From the NCBI GenBank assembly GCA_046541515.1, contig JBKHDD010000013.1, positions 1 through 59,194 of the forward strand: a DNA stretch of 59,194 nt, given 5' to 3'. The stretch comes from CAYFVR01 sp046541515. Lineage in GTDB: Bacteria > Desulfobacterota > Desulfobacteria > Desulfobacterales > Desulfococcaceae. The notes under the pieces were generated by a model, which did not search any database, had not been told where the DNA came from, and saw only the letters and a program-made list of their open reading frames with translations. Positions 41,816 through 49,300 of this stretch are shown here, piece by piece; the stretch's first letter is position 1; each line of letters starts with the position of its first letter. The translations under genes and the position numbers were made by a program.

Positions 41816-42088
41816 TCAGGCTTTTTTCAGCGATTCGATTTCCTTTTTCAGATCGTTGATTTCCTGCTTGTATTTATCGGTTTCGTCTCCCTGGGTCTCG
41901 ACCTCTTCCTTCTCTTTTTTCCAGTTGTCCTTGAGTTCATCAAACCCGAGGTACAGGGCGAGACCGCCGCCGAGCAAAAGAACGATGGGAACGGAGCCGG
42001 CCAGCAACTGAAGAAACGCGGGAAACCAAACCGCCAGGCCAATTACACCCAAAACAGCCGCAACTGCGCCACCAATCAACGTTTTCAT
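41816..42088 (-). CDS. Small two-helix membrane protein with C-terminal coiled coil
   Basis: This 90-residue protein has a Gly-rich hydrophobic hairpin (TLIGGAVAAVLGVIGLAVWF and LLAGSVPIVLLLGGGLALYLG). A charged heptad-like tail follows (DNWKKEKEEVETQG ... YKQEINDLKKEIESLKK). I recall similar proteins as common, unnamed small proteins in Desulfobacterota, sometimes near phage-shock-type genes, but no family name is certain. The start ATG 42088 has AAAGGAGG ten bases upstream. It is monocistronic with a strong terminator. Confidence 0.75.
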   Translation of the reverse strand: MKTLIGGAVAAVLGVIGLAVWFPAFLQLLAGSVPIVLLLGGGLALYLGFDELKDNWKKEKEEVETQGDETDKYKQEINDLKKEIESLKKA

Positions 42089-42594
42089 GGGAAAACATCC
42101 TCCTTTGAGATTGAAATGTCCGAAATATCCAATTTGTCGTCGAAACGCGGGCCGTTTCGGCCAAGGCCGCGCCTTTCTCGGGAAGCGCCCGCGGAAGGCG
42201 CGAATCAAGAACGGCGCGCGCTCTTTCCGAAACGACGGAAAACCGTTGTCTTTGGATCCGCGATTGCGGAACGGGTGGAAATTGCCCCGATCCGGGCGGG
42301 AATTTTCCTCGCGAAAAGGAAGGCGATGAGTAAAATTCCGTATTGAACCGAGCACTTCCGGAATAACATATGCCTTACCCTAAAGCAAGCCAATTTTTCG
42401 GACGAACCGGAGCGGCGAAGCGCCGGAGGACGACATGGCTAATCGATTAGAAACATTGCGGTTTTTAATAACGGCATTCCGGAAATGGCGGTTGCATTGC
42501 GGGTCGGATTCTGGTAGGCGTATCCCGGTTTTTCGAGAACCCAATCCCACCGTCGACCGGCGGGTGGCCAACCGCCAACGCCACTGGATCTGAC
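42089..42594. other. Divergent intergenic region before plsB
   Basis: No coding sequence is recognised. It contains a minus-strand promoter candidate (TTGGCT at 42388-42393, 17-base spacer, TATGTT at 42365-42370). It also has a weak plus-strand -24/-12-like element (TGGC at 42486, TTGC at 42497-42500) about 83 bases ahead of plsB that may be chance, and several short GC-rich hairpins. Confidence 0.35.
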
Positions 42595-45249
42595 ATGACA
42601 AAGCCGATTCGCGCGCTCGGCGCGGGAATGTCCGCCCTTTCCCGCGGATGGACCCGTTTGCTGGACCGCTTTCTGGAACATACCGATCATCATTATCGCT
42701 GCCGCTTTCCCGCCCACCCGGGCAGGCTGACCCGTTCGCTGTTGCGTCTATTTTTTCGCGGCATCCGCACCGGCCCCGAACAGTTGCAACAGGTCCGAAC
42801 GCTGCCCGAGGACGCGGTGGTCGTCTACGTCGTCAAGTACAAAAGTCATTTCGAGTATCTGTTCTACCACACCCGGTACGCCCAGGAGGATTTACCCGTA
42901 CCGGAAATCGGATTTGACTACAAGGTTTTCCTGCTCCAGCCGGCGAGCCGGATTTTGCGCATCGTGGTGGCCCATCTTCGCCATTTTTTCCGCCACTGGC
43001 GCTTTCCGGACCCCTACGCCAACGGGTATTTGCGGTCGGAGCTGCTGTCGGGAAAGGCGGGGCTTCTTTCCCTGGTGGAACCCCGGGGGTTTTACCTCCG
43101 CTTCGTGAAGTCCAATCCCGATCCGCTGCGATATCTGGTGGAAATGCAGCGAACTCTGGATCGGCCGGTTTTCCTGGTTCCCCAGGTGCTTTTTTACAGC
43201 AAAAAGCCCCGACGTTCCCGGCCGACCCTGGTGGACATGGTCTTCGGCTCCCGGGAAAAGCCCGGCCGGCTGCGCCGAATGTTCGCCCTGTTCAAAACCC
43301 CCGAAAGCGTCTTCGTGGAAATTTCCGAGCCGGTCGATCTTCGGGATTACATGGCCCGAGAGTCCAACGCCGACCTTACCGTCGGCCAGATCGCCCTCAA
43401 GCTTCGCCGACAGTTGCTCCGGCAGATCAACCGGCATCGGCAGAGCATTACCGGCCCTCTGCTGAAATCCCAGGAAGAGCTGAAGGAAAACATCCTGACC
43501 AACGACCGGCTTCGCGGAGTAATGGAAAATTACGCGGAGACCCGGAACATCCCGCTTTACAAAGTGTACAAGGAGGCCGACGATTACATCGACGAAATCG
43601 CGGCCAAGTACGATCTGAACGCCATCCAGGTGATGTCGCTGCTGCTTCGGGTGCTGATTCTTCCCATGTTCGAGGGCATCTCGGTCAACACGGAAGTGCT
43701 GGCCCGAGTAAAGGCCCAGTCCCGCCGGGGGCCGGTGGTCTTCGTCCCGTGTCACAAAAGCCACATCGATTACCTCATCCTTTCCTATCTGCTTTTCCAC
43801 AACGACATGCCCTGTCCCCACATCGCGGCGGGCCGGAATCTCTCCTTCTGGCCGTTGGGGCCCATTTTCCGGCGGGGCGGCGCCTTTTTCATCCGCCGGA
43901 CATTCAAGGGCGCGGTGCTGTATTCCAAGGTGTTCTCGGAGTATGTCTACAAGTTGCTGGAGGAGGGCTTCAACATCGAGTTTTTCATCGAGGGGGGGCG
44001 AAGCCGCACCGGAAAACTGCTTCAGCCCAAACTCGGGCTTCTTTCCATCCTCATCAACGCCTTTCGAATGGGCGCGTCCGACGACCTGATTTTCGTGCCG
44101 GTGTACATCGGTTACGACCGGGTGCTGGAGGAGCGGGCGTATCTGCACGAGCTGGAGGGCGGCCAAAAAAAGCCGGAAAACCTGGCCCAGGTCTTCCGGG
44201 CCCGAAAATTTCTCAAGCGGCGCTACGGGCGGATCTACGTTCAGTTCCAGGAGGGCGTCTCCATGAAGGACCTGCTGGAGCGGCGGGATCTGAATCCGGA
44301 GGAGATGACCACCAAGGAGCAGAACCGGCTTTGCCGGGAAATCGGTCACCGGGTCGTCCACGCCATCGACCAGGCCACGGTCATCACCCCCCACGCGGTG
44401 GTGGCGGCCGCCGTGCTCAATACCGCCCGCTCTCCGTTGTCCCACGATCGGCTCCTGGAGGACGTGGAAACCTACATGAACTATCTGGATTACCGGGGCG
44501 CCCACCTGGCCGACACGCTGACGGTGGACCCGGCCACCGCGGTGGCCTACGTGATCGACACCTACCTCCAGCGGAAGTTCATCGAACGGGTGCCGCCGGA
44601 GGAAGGGGGCGAGGGGGAAGAGGGAGAACGGCGGTATACCCTCAACGCCGGTCGTCGGCCGGCGCTGGATTACTACAAAAACAATTGCATTTCCGCCTTT
44701 GTCCCGGCCGCCTTTGCCGCCATGACCATTCTGGATCGGGACGCCTTCCAGTTCGCCTCCGCCGACATCGCCCCCGGCTACGCCGAGCTGAGCCACCTGT
44801 TCCAGAACGAATTTTCCGACGATCCGGACAAGTCTCCGGCCATCCACGTCCAGGAAAACATTCAGGCTTTCGTGAATGAGGCGATTTTGATTCCCCACCC
44901 CTCCATGGCGGACACCTACAACCTGACGTCGGTGGGCTTTCGAAAGCTGAAACTCTACGCCCGGTTTCTCCAGACCTATTTGGAATCCTACTGGATCGCC
45001 CTCCACTTTTTCATGCGGTACCCCCGGGATTTCGTGGAGTCCAAGGATCGGCTGAAAAAAATTCAATCCCTTGGGAACCGGATGTTCAAAAAGGGCGACG
45101 TGGCGCTGCCCGAGTCTCTCTCCCGGATCACCTATCGCAACGCCCTGGAGTTTTTCACGGCCAACGGGGTCAAGGGCTCCGAGGACGAGGCGGCGATTCG
45201 GGGCTACGCGGACGCCATTCGGCGCTATCGGGATCGGCTTTCGCCATGA
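42595..45249 (+). CDS. plsB: Glycerol-3-phosphate acyltransferase PlsB-like
   Basis: This 884-residue membrane-associated acyltransferase makes lysophosphatidate in phospholipid synthesis. The catalytic block contains HKSHID (HX4D) in FVPCHKSHIDYLILS. FFIRRTFKG binds glycerol-3-phosphate, FFIEGGRSRTGKLLQPK is motif III and IFVPVYIGYDRVLEE is motif IV. A second, degenerate block near the N-terminus (VVKYKSHFEYLFYHTRYAQ) mimics the HX4D region with E for D, suggesting an internal duplication. The stop overlaps the next start (ATGA), coupling it to the MurU-AmgK gene. Confidence 0.93.
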   Translation: MTKPIRALGAGMSALSRGWTRLLDRFLEHTDHHYRCRFPAHPGRLTRSLLRLFFRGIRTGPEQLQQVRTLPEDAVVVYVVKYKSHFEYLFYHTRYAQEDLPVPEIGFDYKVFLLQPASRILRIVVAHLRHFFRHWRFPDPYANGYLRSELLSGKAGLLSLVEPRGFYLRFVKSNPDPLRYLVEMQRTLDRPVFLVPQVLFYSKKPRRSRPTLVDMVFGSREKPGRLRRMFALFKTPESVFVEISEPVDLRDYMARESNADLTVGQIALKLRRQLLRQINRHRQSITGPLLKSQEELKENILTNDRLRGVMENYAETRNIPLYKVYKEADDYIDEIAAKYDLNAIQVMSLLLRVLILPMFEGISVNTEVLARVKAQSRRGPVVFVPCHKSHIDYLILSYLLFHNDMPCPHIAAGRNLSFWPLGPIFRRGGAFFIRRTFKGAVLYSKVFSEYVYKLLEEGFNIEFFIEGGRSRTGKLLQPKLGLLSILINAFRMGASDDLIFVPVYIGYDRVLEERAYLHELEGGQKKPENLAQVFRARKFLKRRYGRIYVQFQEGVSMKDLLERRDLNPEEMTTKEQNRLCREIGHRVVHAIDQATVITPHAVVAAAVLNTARSPLSHDRLLEDVETYMNYLDYRGAHLADTLTVDPATAVAYVIDTYLQRKFIERVPPEEGGEGEEGERRYTLNAGRRPALDYYKNNCISAFVPAAFAAMTILDRDAFQFASADIAPGYAELSHLFQNEFSDDPDKSPAIHVQENIQAFVNEAILIPHPSMADTYNLTSVGFRKLKLYARFLQTYLESYWIALHFFMRYPRDFVESKDRLKKIQSLGNRMFKKGDVALPESLSRITYRNALEFFTANGVKGSEDEAAIRGYADAIRRYRDRLSP

Positions 45250-46913
45250 AAGCCCTGGTGCTGGCCGGCGGCCTTGGCGCCCGTCTGCGGCCCTTCACGC
45301 GCCATACCCCTAAATCCCTCTTCCCCGTGGGCGGCCGCCCGCTCCTGTTCCGCTGGATCGACCGGCTGGCCGCCGCCGGATGCGAGTCGGTGGCGGTCAA
45401 CACCCATCACTTGGGCGACCGCATCGCCGCCGCCTTGTCGGAGGAAACCTTTCCCGTTCCCGTGGTCGTCCGGCACGAGCCGGTATTGCTGGGGACCGGC
45501 GGGGCCATCCGCAATTTCTCCGATTTCTGGGACCATCGCCCCTTTCTGGTGGCCAACGCCGACGTTTGCACCGATCTGGATTTGGGCGCCCTGTACGCCT
45601 TCCATCAACGCCACCACGCGGCCGCCACTCTGGCCGTGTGGGACGATCCCTCGGTCAACACCGTGGGCGTGGACGCGGACGGGCGGGTGGCCGGATTCGG
45701 CCCGTCGGCCCCCGGCCTCCGTCGGCGCACCTTCACCGGGGTTCAGGCGCTGGACCCGGCGATCCTGGAGGTCATTCCGGAGGAGGCGCCGGCGTCCAGC
45801 ATCGACGCCTTTCAGCGGCTGGTGGACCGGGGCGCGCCGCCCCGGATCTGGGAGCCGACGGGCGGCTTTTGGCGGGACCTGGGCACGCCGGACCGATACC
45901 GGGCCGCCGTGCTGGATCGATTGGCGGAGCGGGTTTTTGGGTCCGGGGGCGAAGAGTCCCCGGTTTCCGTTTCGCCGATTCCCGGGGACGCCTCGGACCG
46001 GCGCTGGTTCCGGCTGGGGCGGGGGGAACGAACCGCCGTGCTGGCCGACCACGGCATTCGGGAAACGGCCGCGGGCCAAACCGAGGCCGACGCCTTCGTG
46101 GCCATCGGCCGCCATCTTCGCCAAAAGGGCGTGGCGGTTCCACGGATTCTGGCCGCGGAACCCTTCGCGGGGCTGGTGGCGGTGGAAGATTTTGGGACGA
46201 CCCATCTGGCGGATCGCGTGGCCATGGCCCGGGACGAGGACGAGCTGGCGACCCTGTACGAAGGGGTGATCCACGCGGCCGCGGAACTCTGGGTTCGGGG
46301 AAGGGAGGGGTTCGATCCGGAGTGGACCTGGCAAACGCCCCGATACGACCGGTCGGTGGCGCTGGCCGAGGGGGACTATTTCGTGGAGGCCTTTCTGCGC
46401 GGCGTCTGCGGGCGGAAGGTGTCGCCGGCGGACTTCCGGGCGGAATTCCGTCGGCTGGCCGATCGGATCGCAGAGACCGGCGTGGAGGGATTCCTCCATC
46501 GGGACATGCAGTCCCGCAACATCTTGATCCGACCCGACGGCCGGCCCGGATTCATCGATTTCCAGGGGGGGCGGCTGGGGCCGGTGCAGTACGATCTGGC
46601 CGCCCTGCTCATCGACCCCTACGCGAACCTTCCGGCGTCCCTCCGGGGGCGGCTCCGGAACGTTGCCGCCGAAAGGGTCGCGCCCCGGTTCGGCGTTTCC
46701 CCGTCGGCCTTTCTGGACGGCTTTCCGCCCTGCGCCCTGGCCCGGAACCTCCAGATGCTGGGCGCCTTCGGGTATCTGAGCCGGGCGAAGGGGAAGACGC
46801 GGTTCGCGGCCTACATCCCCCCGGCGCTGGCCACCCTGCGGGAGACGCTGGCCTCGCGAGAGGCGGCCGATTATCCCCGGCTGGCGGAGGCGGTGACTTC
46901 CCTGCCGGATTGA
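45246..46913 (+). CDS. MurU-AmgK fusion: sugar-1-phosphate nucleotidyltransferase plus aminoglycoside-kinase-like domain
   Basis: This single 555-residue chain has two domains. Residues 1-230 are a nucleotidyltransferase (LAGGLGARLRPFTRHTPKSL, LLGTGGAIRNF, LVANADV) like MurU. Residues about 240-550 are an APH-type kinase (VAVEDFGTTHL, catalytic loop LHRDMQSRNILI, metal-binding FIDFQGGRLGPVQYDLAAL) like AmgK. In Pseudomonas these are two proteins that phosphorylate MurNAc at C1 and form UDP-MurNAc, bypassing MurA. The fusion plus namZ nearby supports cell-wall salvage, but other hexosamine substrates are possible. The final 43 bases overlap the convergent hydrolase gene. Confidence 0.88.
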   Translation: MKALVLAGGLGARLRPFTRHTPKSLFPVGGRPLLFRWIDRLAAAGCESVAVNTHHLGDRIAAALSEETFPVPVVVRHEPVLLGTGGAIRNFSDFWDHRPFLVANADVCTDLDLGALYAFHQRHHAAATLAVWDDPSVNTVGVDADGRVAGFGPSAPGLRRRTFTGVQALDPAILEVIPEEAPASSIDAFQRLVDRGAPPRIWEPTGGFWRDLGTPDRYRAAVLDRLAERVFGSGGEESPVSVSPIPGDASDRRWFRLGRGERTAVLADHGIRETAAGQTEADAFVAIGRHLRQKGVAVPRILAAEPFAGLVAVEDFGTTHLADRVAMARDEDELATLYEGVIHAAAELWVRGREGFDPEWTWQTPRYDRSVALAEGDYFVEAFLRGVCGRKVSPADFRAEFRRLADRIAETGVEGFLHRDMQSRNILIRPDGRPGFIDFQGGRLGPVQYDLAALLIDPYANLPASLRGRLRNVAAERVAPRFGVSPSAFLDGFPPCALARNLQMLGAFGYLSRAKGKTRFAAYIPPALATLRETLASREAADYPRLAEAVTSLPD

Positions 46914-47719
46914 TCGCCCGGTTTTTCCAGGAATTCCCGAACCAGGGAGAGGGTGGCCTGCCTCGCCTGGAAATGGGGAATGTGGCCGCATTCGGGCAAA
47001 AGGACCTTCTTGACCGGCCCGGAAACCCCGGCGGCGATGCCCGCCACCTGGGCCGGCGTGCCGTAGGGATCGTCGACGCCCTGGATCACCAGGAGCGGCG
47101 CGGTAATCTGCGGCAGAAACGCCTCGATGTTCCAGTCCCGAAATTCCGGAGACAACCAGGTGTCCGCCCACCGCCAAAAAACCGCGTCGGTTCGCGGCCC
47201 CAGAAATCGGGCCAGCTTTTCCCGCAGATCGGCCGCTTTGTACGCGCCCACCGCCTCCCGGATGCCCGCCGCGGTGATCTCCTCCACGAAAATATGGGCC
47301 GCCTCGGAAACCACGCCGACCACCCGGTCCGGGGCGATGGCCGCCGCCAGCAGCGCGAGGGAGGCCCCGTCGCTGTGGCCCACGAGCGCCGCCCGCTCCA
47401 CCCCGCAGGCGTCCAGCAACGGGGGCAGGTAGCCGGTTTCGGTAATCAGATAATCCTTGGGCCAGACCGGGGTCGGATAGTCGGCCGATTCTCCGTAGCC
47501 CCGCCGGTCGTAGACCAGGCCCACCCGTCCCGAGGCGGCGCAGACCGCCTCCGGCACGTCCTTCCAGATTTCGATGCAGCCCAGCCCTTCGTGCAGAAAA
47601 ACCACCGGTTCGCGGTCTTCCCGAATCTCGGGGGGAAAAATCCGGCGAATCCGGTGGCGCGCCCCCCGGATCGATCGGAAGAGGATTTCTGCGCGGCATC
47701 CGTGTTCGGCGGGGATCAT
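46871..47719 (-). CDS. Alpha/beta hydrolase
   Basis: This 282-residue alpha/beta-hydrolase fold protein has an oxyanion region VVFLHEGLGCIEIWKDVP and VYDRRGYGESADY. The nucleophile elbow is VGHSDGASLALLAA (Ser in GHSDG) and a late HIPHFQ carries the catalytic His. The acid is probably in VIQGVDDPYG. The substrate is unknown. Start MIPAEHGC overlaps the RNase Z-like gene stop by four bases, so the two are co-translated. Its 3' end runs 43 bases into the convergent MurU-AmgK gene. Confidence 0.88.
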   Translation of the reverse strand: MIPAEHGCRAEILFRSIRGARHRIRRIFPPEIREDREPVVFLHEGLGCIEIWKDVPEAVCAASGRVGLVYDRRGYGESADYPTPVWPKDYLITETGYLPPLLDACGVERAALVGHSDGASLALLAAAIAPDRVVGVVSEAAHIFVEEITAAGIREAVGAYKAADLREKLARFLGPRTDAVFWRWADTWLSPEFRDWNIEAFLPQITAPLLVIQGVDDPYGTPAQVAGIAAGVSGPVKKVLLPECGHIPHFQARQATLSLVREFLEKPGDQSGREVTASASRG

Positions 47720-48747
47720 TCGTTGGCCTCCCGTTCCCGCCATCCGGCTTCCCATCCCGCCCGGGCTTCGGCCCGGAGCGCCGCTTCCTCGCCCTCGTAT
47801 CTCGGAGAAAAGTGAAACACCGTGTGGCGGGCCGCCCCGGCGCGGCCGGCCAGCCATCCCGCCCGGCGGGCCGTGAGATGATGTTTGGCCCGGGCCTGGT
47901 CCCGGTCGGCCTCCCGGAAGGCGGCTTCGATGAAAAGATGGTCCGCGTTTTCGGCCAGCGAGAGAATCTTTTTTTGATTTTCGGGGGTGTCGGCCACGTC
48001 CGTCACGTAGGCCACCCGTTGGCCTCGGCTCCGGCGGGTGATTCGGTCGGCCAGCCATCCCAGGGGAAAGGCAGTCGCTTCGCCTTCGCCGTCCCGTGCC
48101 GTGATGGTCGTATCGGGCGGGTCCTCGCGATACAGGGCCGCCTTGAGTTCGGAGAGCCAGGGACCCGGCTTCAGGCCCAAGTCCTTGAGCGCGGTGGGCA
48201 ATACGTGGATGTGGAACCGTTCCGAAAGGGAAAAGCCCAGACAGGGGATGCCATGGTCCAGCCGGGCCGCCCGGACCGTCAACCCCGGTTCCACCAGCAA
48301 ATCGCCGGAAAAGGAGGGGGGGCCTCCCGGTTTTTCCGATTCCTTGGCCCGGAATCGGTCCCGGCACCGAAACTCGGTCCGGCGGACCCGGTCCGAATTC
48401 ACCTCGTGAACCACCAGGTTCAGCGATTCGGCGTACCGATCGGTCAGGTTCCAGGTGTAGCCGGACAGTTTGCCGGCCACGTTGTCCCGAAACCCGTCCG
48501 GACCGTACAGATGGAGGGTTCGGTTTCGTCCCAGCAGGCGCCGGATCAGCCCGTCGAATCCGACGAAGTGGTCCATGTGGGTGTGGGAAACGAAAATATG
48601 GGAGATTTTGAGAAGATCGCGGGGGGCAAGGGCGGACAGGTCCCCGAGATCAAAGAGCAGGGCGCGTCGCTGGGACACGAAGGGAATGAATAGGGCGGGA
48701 TCCCCAAATGCGTCGTTGACGAGTCGAGGACGAAAGCCGGCGGCCAT
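47716..48747 (-). CDS. RNase Z-like metallo-beta-lactamase-fold hydrolase
   Basis: This 343-residue protein has the zinc motif HTHMDH (His55, His57, Asp59, His60 region) in SHIFVSHTHMDHFVGFDGLI, LYGPDGFRDNVAGKL, LDHGIPCLGFSL, YVTDVADTPENQKKIL, and late AKHHLTARRAGWLA and VFHFSPRY histidines. The layout resembles RNase Z/ElaC, but the insertion around 115-145 and the missing flexible-arm signature make tRNA 3' processing uncertain. It is probably a hydrolase acting with the downstream alpha/beta hydrolase, whose start overlaps its stop. Confidence 0.82.
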   Translation of the reverse strand: MAAGFRPRLVNDAFGDPALFIPFVSQRRALLFDLGDLSALAPRDLLKISHIFVSHTHMDHFVGFDGLIRRLLGRNRTLHLYGPDGFRDNVAGKLSGYTWNLTDRYAESLNLVVHEVNSDRVRRTEFRCRDRFRAKESEKPGGPPSFSGDLLVEPGLTVRAARLDHGIPCLGFSLSERFHIHVLPTALKDLGLKPGPWLSELKAALYREDPPDTTITARDGEGEATAFPLGWLADRITRRSRGQRVAYVTDVADTPENQKKILSLAENADHLFIEAAFREADRDQARAKHHLTARRAGWLAGRAGAARHTVFHFSPRYEGEEAALRAEARAGWEAGWREREANE

Positions 48748-48750
48748 AAA

Positions 48751-49173
48751 TCAGCCGGGCAGATACTTTTTCACCTGCCGATCGATACAGTAATAGATTT
48801 CCTCGTCCGCGCCGTAAATGTCGATGATGTCCTTGTGGTTGATGAGCTGCTCGATGACGAAGGCGGTCAGGTAGAGGCTTACCACGTGGGGGTTGGAAAC
48901 GAGCTGGCGGTAGGGCGCGGTCTGGTAGTCCACGTCGAAATCTTCGGCGAAGCTCAACTGGTCCAGGGTTCGGTGAATCTGCTGTTCCAGGCCGTTCTTG
49001 TTGGTGGTCTCCACCAGGGATTCTTCCACCAGCTTTTGGGCGATGGCGTTGCTGAGCGGGTCGATATGCTCCTGGATGGCGCCGATGGCGTTTCGTCGGG
49101 CATGCTCCTTGGAAGATTCGATCCGGGAAATGATGTTGGCCTCGCGGGTGCTGGGGCGAAAAACCTTGGCCAT
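48751..49173 (-). CDS. Conserved hypothetical protein (140 residues)
   Basis: This soluble, mostly helical acidic protein (MAKVFRPSTREANIISRIES...) has an N-terminal basic/helical segment and a C-terminal block (VVSLYLTAFVIEQLINHKDIIDIYGADEEIYYCIDRQVKKYLPG). I recognise no named domain. The stop is 4 bases before the MBL gene start, so it heads that mini-operon. RBS AAAGGAAGG is well placed. Confidence 0.75.
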   Translation of the reverse strand: MAKVFRPSTREANIISRIESSKEHARRNAIGAIQEHIDPLSNAIAQKLVEESLVETTNKNGLEQQIHRTLDQLSFAEDFDVDYQTAPYRQLVSNPHVVSLYLTAFVIEQLINHKDIIDIYGADEEIYYCIDRQVKKYLPG

Positions 49174-49300
49174 GTGGGCGGTCCTTCCTTTTTATTCGGG
49201 CCTGCTGATCGGTAAATGGATCGGCCGCCGGGCCGGGTTGGCCGGGGCCGGACGGGGTTCGCCCGCAGGCGGGCGCAACATGCGCAATCGTTGGGACATT

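Noticed and set aside
42089..42355. N-terminal extension of the 90-residue membrane protein to 179 residues.
   Set aside because: The added stretch is Arg/Phe/Pro-rich with no membrane or domain character, and a good RBS supports the internal ATG.
42486..42500. Sigma-54 promoter for plsB.
   Set aside because: TGGC-N7-TTGC has correct spacing but only the core bases match, and such sites are expected by chance in this much GC-rich DNA; it is noted only in the intergenic entry.
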